Origin: Phycicoccus sp. Soil748
Lineage (GTDB): Bacteria > Actinomycetota > Actinomycetes > Actinomycetales > Dermatophilaceae
NCBI RefSeq assembly: GCF_001428025.1
Contig: NZ_LMSC01000002.1
Location: 116,293-180,292, forward strand
Length of the DNA: 64,000 bases
Direction: 5' to 3'
Position numbers and translations under genes: made by a program. The notes beneath the pieces are model-generated. The model searched no databases. It was not told where the DNA came from and saw nothing but the letters and a program-made list of their open reading frames with translations. Below are positions 28,843 through 37,537 of this stretch, piece after piece. Positions within the stretch are counted from its first letter, which is position 1. The number at the start of each line of letters is the position of its first letter.

Positions 28843-30272
28843 GACGACCCCGACCCCGACTCCGTACCGCCCGACCTCGAACCGCCCGACCCCGCACCGC
28901 CCCGCACCGCGTCGTAACGGCGCAGGGCCTCCAGGCGCTCCTCGGCGTGGTCGACGACGCGCTCGGGGTAGTCGTGGTCGTAGCCGGCGTCGTGCTTCCA
29001 CGGCTCGTGCACGGCCTTGCCCGGGATGTGCGCCAGCTCGGGCACGTAGCGGCGGACGTAGTCGCCCTGGGGGTCGAAGCGCTGGCCCTGGGTGACGGGG
29101 TTGAACACGCGGAAGTACGGCGAGGCGTCGGTGCCGGTGCCGGCGACCCACTGCCAGCCGTGGTTGTTCGAGGCGATGTCGCCGTCGATGAGGTGGTCGA
29201 GGAAGTGGCGGGCGCCGACGGGCCACCAGACGTGCAGGTCCTTGGTGAGGAAGCTCGCGGTCACCATCCGCATCCGGTTGTGCATCCACCCCTCGGTGAG
29301 CAGCTGGCGCATCGCCGCGTCGACGACGGGGTAGCCGGTGCGCCCCTGCTTCCAGGCGTCGACGAGCTCGGGGTGGTCCTCGTAGGTCATGCCGGACAGG
29401 GCGGGCCGCAGGTCGTGCCACGACGAGCGCGGGTGGTGCCACAGGACGTCGGCGTAGAACTCGCGCCAGCACAGCTCGGTCGCGTAGGTCTGGGCCCCCT
29501 GGCCGGTGCGCCCCTTCAGCTCGGCCAGGAGCGTGCGCGGGTGCACCGCGCCGATCTTGAGGTACGGCGACATCCGCGACGTCCCGGGGTGGTCGGCCCG
29601 GTCGCGCTCGTCCTTGTAGGCCGTGACGGCCTCGTCGAGGAAGTCACGCCACCGGGCGAGACCTGCCGCCTCACCCGCCTCCGGCATCGCCGGCAGGCCG
29701 TCCACCGAGAGGGCTTCGCGCACCGTCTTCCAGCCGTCGTCGTCCGACGCCACCCGGGCCGGCGACAGGTCCTTGGGCTCGGTGGCGGGGGCCGGCCAGC
29801 CGTGGTCGCGCCAGGCGCGGCTGAACGGTGTGAACACCTTGTAGGGGTCGCCGCTGCCGTTCCGCACCGATCCGGGCCCCACGGCGTACGGCGTGCCGGT
29901 CTCGACCCAGTCCACGCCCGCCTTCCCCAGCGCGGCGGCGACCGCCTTGTCGCGGCGCACGCCTGCCGGCGTGGTCTCGCGGGAGACGTGAACCGATCCG
30001 GCGCCGACCTCCTGCACCACGGCGGGGACGACCTTCCTCGGGTCGCCGACGCGCAGGCAGAGCCGCCCGTCGTACGCCTCACGAGTGGCCTCGAGCGTTG
30101 CGGCGAGCCACGCGCGCCGTGCCGGGCCGCCGCCGTCCCACAGGGCGGGGTCGAGCACGAACAGGACCAGGACGTTGCCACCGTCGGCGGCCGAGTCGGC
30201 TGCGCCGAGCGCGGGGAGGTCGCCCCTGCGCAGGTCGCGACGGAGCCAGAGGACCGAGGCGGCGCGGGGCAT
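28839..30272 (-). CDS. phrB: Deoxyribodipyrimidine photolyase (class I CPD type)
   Basis: The 477-residue light-driven repair enzyme has an N-terminal antenna domain (VLWLRRDLRRGDLPAL) and a C-terminal FAD domain. Key blocks are GRTGYPVVDAAMRQLLTEGW, MHNRMRMVTASFLTKDLHV, and IDGDIASNNHGWQWVAGTGT. PYFRVFNPVTQGQRFDPQG follows. It splits cyclobutane pyrimidine dimers under blue light. The last 16 residues are Gly/Ser repeats from low-complexity DNA. The ATG at 30272 follows TAGGGT by 7 bases. It heads the operon with the CPBP and SDR-TspO genes. Confidence 0.94.
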   Translation of the reverse strand: MPRAASVLWLRRDLRRGDLPALGAADSAADGGNVLVLFVLDPALWDGGGPARRAWLAATLEATREAYDGRLCLRVGDPRKVVPAVVQEVGAGSVHVSRETTPAGVRRDKAVAAALGKAGVDWVETGTPYAVGPGSVRNGSGDPYKVFTPFSRAWRDHGWPAPATEPKDLSPARVASDDDGWKTVREALSVDGLPAMPEAGEAAGLARWRDFLDEAVTAYKDERDRADHPGTSRMSPYLKIGAVHPRTLLAELKGRTGQGAQTYATELCWREFYADVLWHHPRSSWHDLRPALSGMTYEDHPELVDAWKQGRTGYPVVDAAMRQLLTEGWMHNRMRMVTASFLTKDLHVWWPVGARHFLDHLIDGDIASNNHGWQWVAGTGTDASPYFRVFNPVTQGQRFDPQGDYVRRYVPELAHIPGKAVHEPWKHDAGYDHDYPERVVDHAEERLEALRRYDAVRGGAGSGGSRSGGTESGSGSS

Positions 30273-30279
30273 GCCACCA

Positions 30280-30285
30280 ACCCTA
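30280..30285 (-). promoter_or_regulatory. -10 element of phrB
   Basis: Minus-strand TAGGGT ends 7 bases before the ATG at 30272; a leaderless message is likely. Confidence 0.5.
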
Positions 30286-30319
30286 GGTGGGGTGGCGCGG
30301 GGATGCCTCGGCGAGCATT

Positions 30320-30329
30320 ACTCGCGAGT
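30320..30329. promoter_or_regulatory. Palindrome ACTCGCGAGT in the divergent phrB/carboxylase region
   Basis: The perfect 10-base palindrome sits in TTACTCGCGAGTCA, 87 bases upstream of the carboxylase start and close to the phrB promoter. It has the form of a TetR-type operator half-site pair. The regulator is unknown. Confidence 0.35.
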
Positions 30330-30415
30330 CACCGACGATCGGTGGCAGGCTCGGGCCTCGGTGGCGTGCTGTCCGCGCCCCGCCCGTCGTCCGTCCGTGC
30401 TGGGAGGCCCACTCG

Positions 30416-33400
30416 ATGTTCTCGCGCATCGCCATCGTCAACCGGGGTGAGGCTGCGATGCGGCTCATCCACGCCGTGCGCGACCTCAACGCGCAGGCCG
30501 GCGCCGGCGGGCACCACATCGAGACGGTCGCGCTGCACACCGAGGGCGAGAAGCGCGCCATGTTCGTGCGCGAGTCCGACCACGCCTACAACCTCGGCCC
30601 CGCCGCCGACCGGCCCTACCTCGACTACGCCGTGCTGGAGAAGGCACTGCGCGAGACCGGCGCCGACGCCGCCTGGGTGGGTTGGGGCTTCGTCGCGGAG
30701 CACCCCGACTTCGCCGAGCTGTGCGGGCGCATCGGGGTGACGTTCATCGGCCCCAGCCCCGAGGCGATGCGCAAGCTCGGCGACAAGATCGGCTCCAAGC
30801 TGATCGCCGAGGAGGTCGGCGTGCCGGTGGCGCCGTGGAGCCGGGGCGGCGTCGACACCCTCGAGGACGCCAAAGCCGCCGCCGCGCAGATCGGCTACCC
30901 GTTGATGCTCAAGGCGACGGCCGGCGGTGGTGGCCGCGGCATCCGCATGGTCGCCTCCGACGCCGACCTCACCGACGCCTACGAGCGCACCCGCGACGAG
31001 GCGCAGCGCGCGTTCGGCTCCGGGGTGGTCTTCCTCGAGAAGCTCGTCACCGGGGCCCGCCACGTCGAGGTCCAGGTCATCGCCGACGGGCAGGGCACCG
31101 CGTGGGCGCTGGGCGTCCGCGACTGCTCGGTCCAGCGGCGCAACCAGAAGGTCATCGAGGAGTCGGCCTCACCCGTCCTCGGGCCCGACCAGGTCGCGGA
31201 GGTCAAGACGGCCGCCGAGCGCCTCGCCGTCGCGGTCGGGTATGCCGGCGCCGGCACGGTCGAGTTCCTCTACCACCCGGGCGAGAAGTTCTTCGCCTTC
31301 CTCGAGGTCAACACCCGCCTGCAGGTCGAGCACCCCATCACCGAGGCGACGACCGACACGGACCTGGTCAAGCTGCAGATCCACGTCGCCTGCGGCGGCC
31401 GCCTCGAGGGCGAGCGGCCCGTCGAGGAGGGCCACGCCGTCGAGGCGCGGCTCAACGCCGAGGACCCCGACCGCGACTTCGCCCCCTCGCCGGGCCGGAT
31501 CGCCCTGCTCAACCTCCCGGCAGGCCCCGGCATCCGGGTGGACACCGGGGTGGGGGAGGGCGACTCGATCCCCGCCGACTTCGACTCGATGATCGCCAAG
31601 ATCATCGCCGTCGGTGCCGACCGGGACGAGGCGCTCGCCCGGCTGCGGCGCGCCATGTCCGAGACCACCGTCGTCATCGAGGGCGGTTCGACCAACAAGA
31701 GCTTCATCCTCGACCTGCTCGACCAGCCCGAGGTCGTCGACGGCACCGCCGACACCGGCTGGATCGACCGGGTGCGCGGCGAGGGCCGCCTCGTGTCCCA
31801 CCGCCACTCCGGCGTCGCGCTCGTCGTCGCCGGCATCGAGGGCTACGAGGACGAGGAGGGCGTCGAGCGCACCCGCCTGCTCGAGACCTCCCGCGGCGGC
31901 CGGCCCCAGGTGCAGCACCGCACCGGCCGGGCGATCGACCTCAAGCTCCGCGGCACGGCGTACAAGGTGACCGTCTGGCGCATCGGGCCGCACCTCTTCC
32001 GGGTCACCGTCGTCGGCGGCGCCACCGAGCAGACCGTCGACGCCGAGCTCGACCGCCTCGACGAGTACACCAGCCGCGTCACCATCGCCGGCCGCACGCA
32101 CCGCCTCATCACGGCCACCCACGGACCCGTGCAGCTCGTCGAGGTCGACGGCGTCACCCACCGGGTGTCGCGCGACGAGGGTGGCGTGCTGCGCTCACCG
32201 GCGCCGGCCCTGGTGGTCGCGACCCCCGCGCAGGTCGGGGCCGAGGTCGCCGCGGGCGCACCGGTGCTGGTGCTCGAGTCGATGAAGATGGAGACGGTGC
32301 TGCCCGCGCCGTTCGCGGCCCGGGTCAAGGAGCTGCTCGTCTCCACCGGCAGCCAGGTGGAGACGGGTGCGCCCCTGGTGCGCCTCGAGCCCCTCGGCGA
32401 CGGTGACGAGGTCGCCGAGGTGGGTGCGCAGGACACGGTCGACCTCGACCTGCCCACCTCGGACGGCCGTGGCGCCGGGACGGCGGAGGTGGCCGCGCGC
32501 TCGCGTGCCGCGCTGTGCGCCATGCTCCTCGGCTACGACGTCGACCCCCGCGACGACGGCGACACCCTGCGGTCCTACCTCGCCGCCCGCGCCGAGCTGT
32601 CCGCCGCCGGCGCCTCCCAGGTCGGTGCCGAGATCTCGGTGCTCGAGGTGTTCGCCGACTTCGCCGAGCTGAGCCGCAACCGGCCCGCGGGTGAGGAGGA
32701 CCACGTCGAGAACCGCGTCCACAGCCCGCGCGAGCACTTCCACACCTACCTCCAGAGCCTGGACGTCGAGCGCGGCGCCCTGCCCGAGCAGTTCCGCACC
32801 AAGCTCTCGCAGGTCCTGCGCCACTACGGGCTCGACAGCCTCGACCGGACGCCGCAGCTCGAGGAGGCGGTCTTCCGCGTGTTCCTCGCCCAGCAGCGCT
32901 CGGCCCCCGAGGTCGTCCTGGCCACGGCCCTGCTGCAGCGCTGGATCGTCGAGCCGTGCCCCGCGCCGCCGCTGGACGCCGCCGCCCGCGAGGTGCTCGA
33001 CCGCCTCGTGGTCGCCACCCAGCTCCGCCACCCGGTCATCGGCGACCTCGCGCGCAGCGTGCGGTTCCGCTGGTTCGACCAGCCGCTCGTCGACGCCGAC
33101 CGCGCCAGCGTGCTGGGTGGCGTGCACGACGAGCTCGCCGCGCTCGAGGGCATCCCGGGCGGGGAGGAGCGCGCCCGCCGCATCGACGCCCTGGCCGCCA
33201 TCCCCGAGCAGATCGTCCGTTTCCTCGCCGACCGGCTTGAGGGCGGCGTACCGGCCCGCGAGCCCATGCTCGCCGTGCTCGTGAAGCGGCACTACCGCGA
33301 CCACGAGCTCACCGGCCTGCGCGAGCTCCAGAGCGGTGACCGCCCGTTCGCCGTCGCCGACTACTCCCTCGACGGCCGGGCCACGCACCTCGTCACCACC

Positions 33401-35929
33401 GTGGGGCGCGTCGACGAGCTGTCCCCGGGGTCCGACCTCGTGTCCGCGGTCGCGGCCCAGCTCGACGAGCGCACGTCCGGCCAGGAGGCCGTGGTCGACC
33501 TCTACCTCTCGTGGCCCGACGAGCCCGCGACCCACGACGAGGCCTCGACCCTGCTCGCCGCGCGGCTCGCGGAGCTGCCCTGGTCGCAGGAGGTACGCCG
33601 TGTGGCCGTTGCCGTCTGCCCCGGCGGTGGGCGCCCGGTCGGCTACTTCACCTTCCGTCCCGCTGACGGGGCCATGGTCGAGGACGACCTGGTCCGTGGC
33701 GTCCACCCGATGGTGGGCCGCCGCCTCAACCTGTGGCGGCTGCGCGCGTTCGACGTCACCCGGCTCGAGGCGCCCGAGGACGTGCTGCTCTACCGCTGCG
33801 TCGCCCCCGGCAACGAGTCCGACCAGCGACTGGTGGCCCTGGCCCAGGTGCGCCAGCTGGCCGTCGTGCGCGACGAGTCCGGCCGGGTCACGGCCCTGCC
33901 GCACGCCGAGCGGGCGATCGCCAACTGCCTGGAGGCGATCCGCCGTGCGCGGGCCGAGCGGGGCGCCGCCGGTGCCCGCCTCGACATGAACTACGTGTGG
34001 GTGCACATCTGGCCGCCGGTCGAGGCCGACCTGGACCAGCTGACCGCGCTGCAGGCCAAGATCTCCCCGCTCACGGCCGGCGCGGGCATCGAGGAGGTGC
34101 TCGTCCAGGGCCGCATCGCCGGCCCGGACGGCGAGAGCGCACCGCTCGCGGCCAGGTTCCACTACCAGCCGGGGTCCGGTGTCGTGACCTCCGTCGAGGA
34201 GCCCCCGGCCGACCTGCTCAAGCCCCTCGACGACTACGCGCAGAAGGTCGTGCGCGCACGCCGCCGTGGTGTCGTCTACCCGTACGAGCTGCAGGCCATG
34301 ATCGCCGGTCCGGGGGGCACCGCCACCGAGTACGACCTCGACGACCGCGGCAGCCTCGTGCCGGTCGACCGCCCCTACGGCCACAACAAGGCCGGCATCA
34401 TCGCGGGCGTCATCTCCAGCCCCACCGAGCGCTACCCCGAGGGCATCACCCGCGTGCTGCTCTGCGGCGACCCGCTCAAGGCGCTGGGCGCCGTCTCCGA
34501 GGCGGAGTGCACCCGGATCATCGCGGCGCTCGACCTGGCCCAGGAGATGGGCGTGCCCGTCGAGTGGTTCGCCCTGTCGGCCGGCGCCCGCATCTCCATG
34601 GACTCCGGCACCGAGAACATGGACTGGGTCGCGAGGGCGCTCAAGCGGATCGTGGAGTTCACCCAGGACGGCGGCGAGATCAACATCGTCGTCGCCGGGA
34701 TCAACGTCGGCGCCCAGCCCTACTGGAACGCCGAGGCCACGATGCTCATGCACACCAAGGGCATCCTCGTCATGACTCCCGACAGCGCCATGGTGCTCAC
34801 CGGCAAGCAGTCGCTGGACTTCTCCGGTGGCGTCTCCGCCGAGGACAACTTCGGCATCGGCGGCTACGACCGCGTCATGGGCCCCAACGGGCAGGCGCAG
34901 TACTGGGCGCCCGACCTCGCGGGCGCGCGCGACGTCCTCATGGCGCACTACGACCACACCTACGTCCACCCGGGCGAGGACGGTCCTCGCCGGGCCCGCA
35001 CCACGGACCCGGTGGACCGCGACGTCACGAGCTACCCGCACACGCTGGCCGACTCGGGTTTCACCACGGTGGGCGACATCTTCTCCCCGGAGACCAACCC
35101 CGACCGCAAGAAGCCGTTCGACATCCGCACGCTCATGGCCGCCGTCGCCGACCAGGACCACGAGACGCTCGAGCGCTGGGCCGGCATGGCCGACGCCGAG
35201 ACGGCTGTGGTGCAGGACGCACACCTCGGTGGCATCCCGGTGTGCCTGCTCGGTATCGAGTCGAAAACCGTTGCGCGGCGCGGGTTCCCGCCCACCGACG
35301 GTCCAGACACCTACACCGCCGGCACGCTCTTCCCGCGGTCGTCCAAGAAGGCGGCCCGGGCCATCAACGCGGCCAGCGGCAACCGACCCCTCGTGGTGCT
35401 CGCCAACCTGTCCGGCTTCGACGGCTCGCCCGAGTCGATGCGCAGCCTGCAGCTGGAGTACGGCGCGGAGATCGGTCGCGCGATCGTCAACTTCGACGGC
35501 CCGATCGTCTTCACGGTCGTGTCCCGCTACCACGGTGGCGCGTTCGTGGTGTTCTCCAAGGTGCTCAACCCCCGGATGACGGTGCTGGCCGTGGAGGGCT
35601 CGTTCGCCTCCGTCCTCGGAGGCGCCCCCGCCGCGGCGGTCGTGTTCTCCCGCGACGTCGACGCCCGCACGGCGTCGGACCCGCGGGTGCGCGACCTCGA
35701 GGCCGCGATGGGTGAGGCCGACCAGGCCCGCCGGGCCGAGCTGGCGACCGAGCTCGCCGAGGTCCGCACCGCTGTCCGCAGCGAGAAGCTCGGCGAGGTG
35801 GCGGCCGAGTTCGACCGGGTCCACAGCATCCACCGCGCCGTCTCGGTCGGGTCGGTCGACGCGGTCATCTCCCCGCAGGAGCTGCGGCCGCGGATCATCG
35901 CGGCGATCGAGGCCGGCCTGAAGGGCTGA
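30416..35929 (+). CDS. Single-chain biotin-dependent acyl-CoA carboxylase (BC-BCCP-CT)
   Basis: The 1837-residue protein contains all three activities. The biotin carboxylase covers residues 1-450 (GGGGRGIRMV near 170, EVNTRLQVEHPITE near 305). The biotin carrier domain has ESMKME, with biotinyl Lys624. A central region of about 550 residues has no clear motif. The carboxyltransferase from about 1250 on has MNYVWVHIW, NIVVAGINVGAQPYW, LTGKQSLDFSGGVSAEDNFG and LANLSGFDGSPESM. This order resembles eukaryotic acetyl-CoA carboxylase more than the usual split actinobacterial subunits. It probably makes malonyl-CoA or a related acyl-CoA product. The ATG at 30416 follows GGGAGG. Confidence 0.9.
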   Translation: MFSRIAIVNRGEAAMRLIHAVRDLNAQAGAGGHHIETVALHTEGEKRAMFVRESDHAYNLGPAADRPYLDYAVLEKALRETGADAAWVGWGFVAEHPDFAELCGRIGVTFIGPSPEAMRKLGDKIGSKLIAEEVGVPVAPWSRGGVDTLEDAKAAAAQIGYPLMLKATAGGGGRGIRMVASDADLTDAYERTRDEAQRAFGSGVVFLEKLVTGARHVEVQVIADGQGTAWALGVRDCSVQRRNQKVIEESASPVLGPDQVAEVKTAAERLAVAVGYAGAGTVEFLYHPGEKFFAFLEVNTRLQVEHPITEATTDTDLVKLQIHVACGGRLEGERPVEEGHAVEARLNAEDPDRDFAPSPGRIALLNLPAGPGIRVDTGVGEGDSIPADFDSMIAKIIAVGADRDEALARLRRAMSETTVVIEGGSTNKSFILDLLDQPEVVDGTADTGWIDRVRGEGRLVSHRHSGVALVVAGIEGYEDEEGVERTRLLETSRGGRPQVQHRTGRAIDLKLRGTAYKVTVWRIGPHLFRVTVVGGATEQTVDAELDRLDEYTSRVTIAGRTHRLITATHGPVQLVEVDGVTHRVSRDEGGVLRSPAPALVVATPAQVGAEVAAGAPVLVLESMKMETVLPAPFAARVKELLVSTGSQVETGAPLVRLEPLGDGDEVAEVGAQDTVDLDLPTSDGRGAGTAEVAARSRAALCAMLLGYDVDPRDDGDTLRSYLAARAELSAAGASQVGAEISVLEVFADFAELSRNRPAGEEDHVENRVHSPREHFHTYLQSLDVERGALPEQFRTKLSQVLRHYGLDSLDRTPQLEEAVFRVFLAQQRSAPEVVLATALLQRWIVEPCPAPPLDAAAREVLDRLVVATQLRHPVIGDLARSVRFRWFDQPLVDADRASVLGGVHDELAALEGIPGGEERARRIDALAAIPEQIVRFLADRLEGGVPAREPMLAVLVKRHYRDHELTGLRELQSGDRPFAVADYSLDGRATHLVTTVGRVDELSPGSDLVSAVAAQLDERTSGQEAVVDLYLSWPDEPATHDEASTLLAARLAELPWSQEVRRVAVAVCPGGGRPVGYFTFRPADGAMVEDDLVRGVHPMVGRRLNLWRLRAFDVTRLEAPEDVLLYRCVAPGNESDQRLVALAQVRQLAVVRDESGRVTALPHAERAIANCLEAIRRARAERGAAGARLDMNYVWVHIWPPVEADLDQLTALQAKISPLTAGAGIEEVLVQGRIAGPDGESAPLAARFHYQPGSGVVTSVEEPPADLLKPLDDYAQKVVRARRRGVVYPYELQAMIAGPGGTATEYDLDDRGSLVPVDRPYGHNKAGIIAGVISSPTERYPEGITRVLLCGDPLKALGAVSEAECTRIIAALDLAQEMGVPVEWFALSAGARISMDSGTENMDWVARALKRIVEFTQDGGEINIVVAGINVGAQPYWNAEATMLMHTKGILVMTPDSAMVLTGKQSLDFSGGVSAEDNFGIGGYDRVMGPNGQAQYWAPDLAGARDVLMAHYDHTYVHPGEDGPRRARTTDPVDRDVTSYPHTLADSGFTTVGDIFSPETNPDRKKPFDIRTLMAAVADQDHETLERWAGMADAETAVVQDAHLGGIPVCLLGIESKTVARRGFPPTDGPDTYTAGTLFPRSSKKAARAINAASGNRPLVVLANLSGFDGSPESMRSLQLEYGAEIGRAIVNFDGPIVFTVVSRYHGGAFVVFSKVLNPRMTVLAVEGSFASVLGGAPAAAVVFSRDVDARTASDPRVRDLEAAMGEADQARRAELATELAEVRTAVRSEKLGEVAAEFDRVHSIHRAVSVGSVDAVISPQELRPRIIAAIEAGLKG

Positions 35930-35931
35930 CG

Positions 35932-36528
35932 GTGCCCCCGTCCGAGGAGCAGCTCCGCGGGATGGCGGGGCTGCTCCTCGCGGCCGGCGGCGGTCGCCGG
36001 ATGGGACGGCCCAAGGCCATGCTCGACGACCCCTCCGGCGGCAGCTTCGTCGAACGGGGACTGCAGGTGCTCCGCGAGTCGGGGTGCGACCCGGTCGTGG
36101 TCGTCCTCGGGGCCGGGGCGGCGCAGGTCCGGCCGCTCGTGACCGCTGCCGACACGGTCGTGGAGGCGGCGGACTGGGCGCAGGGACAGAGCACGTCGCT
36201 GCGGGCGGGACTCGAGGCGGTGGCGGCCGGTCCGGCCGATGCCGTGGTCGTGCTGCTCGTGGACCTCCCCGACGTGGGCGCCGACGTCGTGCGCCGCGTA
36301 CGTGAGGCCACGGCCGGTGAGGGCCCTGCGGCCCTCGGGCGCGCGGCCTACGGTGGCGCGCCGGGCCACCCCGTCGTCCTCGGACGCGACCACTGGGCAG
36401 GCGTCCTCGACCTGCTGGCGGGGGACCGGGGGGCGCGGGACTACCTCGCGGCCCACCCGCACACGGTGGTCGAGTGCGGCGACCTCGCCACCGGCGCGGA
36501 CGCGGACACCCCGGCCGACCTGTCCTGA
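35932..36528 (+). CDS. Nucleotidyltransferase, MocA/MobA-like (Mo-cofactor cytidylyltransferase type)
   Basis: The 198-residue protein has the NTP-binding motif GLLLAAGGGRRMGRPKAML near residues 13-31. Later blocks are VVLLVDLPDVGADVVRRV with the metal-binding Asp, and YGGAPGHPVVLGRDHW. The MocA branch makes molybdopterin cytosine dinucleotide for xanthine dehydrogenase-family enzymes, which fits the Mo-hydroxylase genes downstream. The GTG is two bases after the carboxylase stop, so it may be read from that transcript. Confidence 0.85.
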   Translation: MPPSEEQLRGMAGLLLAAGGGRRMGRPKAMLDDPSGGSFVERGLQVLRESGCDPVVVVLGAGAAQVRPLVTAADTVVEAADWAQGQSTSLRAGLEAVAAGPADAVVVLLVDLPDVGADVVRRVREATAGEGPAALGRAAYGGAPGHPVVLGRDHWAGVLDLLAGDRGARDYLAAHPHTVVECGDLATGADADTPADLS

Positions 36529-36631
36529 CGCACACCCGGTCCACGCGCGGGTGAGCACCGCTGGACGGCGCGAACGGACCTCTCGTCGCGCCCGGTCCGT
36601 CGGCGCCCTTTCGCTGCGGACCGGCGTGGGT

Positions 36632-36637
36632 GATGAT
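36632..36637 (+). promoter_or_regulatory. Possible -10 of moxR
   Basis: GATGAT ends 6 bases before the ATG at 36644 in the 115-base gap after the mocA-like gene. The match to consensus is modest. Confidence 0.3.
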
Positions 36638-36643
36638 CAGGAC

Positions 36644-37537
36644 ATGGAGCCACGGGAGGCCTTTGCGTCGGCCGGGGAGCTGGCGCAGGGCCTCGGCCGG
36701 ACGGGGTACCTCGCGGACGCGTCCCTCGCCACGGTCGCCTGGCTGGCCCTGCGCCTGCAGCGCCCGCTCCTGCTCGAGGGCGAGCCGGGCACGGGCAAGA
36801 CCGCGCTCGCCGAGGCCGTCGCCGAGGCGCTCGACCTGCCCCTGATCCGGCTCCAGTGCTACGAGGGGATCGACGCCACCCAGGCGCTGTACGACTGGGA
36901 CTTCCCGCGCCAGATCCTCCACCTGCGCGCCGTCGAGGCCGTGGCGGCCGACCGGGCCAAGGACGTCGAGGCGGTCGAGGACCAGCTCTTCGACGAGCGC
37001 TTCCTGCTGGCACGCCCCGTCCTGCGGGCGCTGCGCGAGGCCCCCGCCGTCCTCCTGGTCGACGAGGTCGACCGCGCCGACGACGAGTTCGAGGCGTTCC
37101 TCCTGGAGGTGCTCTCGACCTGGCAGGTCACCATCCCCGAGCTGGGCACGGTGGCGGCCGCGACCCCTCCGGTCGTCGTGCTGACGTCCAACCGCACCCG
37201 CGAGCTGCACGACGCCCTCAAGCGACGCTGTCTCTACCACTGGATCGACCACCCCGGTCTGCAGCGCGAGCTCGAGATCGTCCGGAGCCGCGCGCCTCAG
37301 GTGTCCGAAACCCTTGCGGCACAAGTGGTCTCGACCGTGCAGGCGTTGCGCCGGGACCAGGAGCTGATCAAGCCACCGGGGGTGGCGGAGACGCTGGACT
37401 GGGTGCGGGCGCTGCACGAGCTGGGCAGCCCCACGCTCGACCTCGACACCGCCGCGGCGACCCTCGGCGTCGCGGTGAAGTACCGCGAGGACGCCGAGCG
37501 CGTCCGCTCGGCCCTGGACCGGATCCTGGCGTCATGA
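36644..37537 (+). CDS. MoxR family AAA+ ATPase (CoxD-like)
   Basis: The 297-residue ATPase has Walker A GEPGTGKTAL (Lys52) and Walker B VLLVDEVDRAD. A sensor 1 region VVVLTSNRTREL and arginine-finger area KRRCLYHW follow. In CO dehydrogenase clusters such ATPases work with a VWA protein to mature the active site of the Mo enzyme, and the coupled downstream VWA gene supports that. An upstream extension exists but homology starts at this ATG. Confidence 0.88.
   Translation: MEPREAFASAGELAQGLGRTGYLADASLATVAWLALRLQRPLLLEGEPGTGKTALAEAVAEALDLPLIRLQCYEGIDATQALYDWDFPRQILHLRAVEAVAADRAKDVEAVEDQLFDERFLLARPVLRALREAPAVLLVDEVDRADDEFEAFLLEVLSTWQVTIPELGTVAAATPPVVVLTSNRTRELHDALKRRCLYHWIDHPGLQRELEIVRSRAPQVSETLAAQVVSTVQALRRDQELIKPPGVAETLDWVRALHELGSPTLDLDTAAATLGVAVKYREDAERVRSALDRILAS

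Noticed and set aside
32195..37417. Very long antisense open frame opposite the carboxylase and cox maturation genes
   Set aside because: Its product is low-complexity Gly/Arg/His/Val-rich and matches no family; such frames arise from high-GC codon bias. The plus-strand genes are certain.
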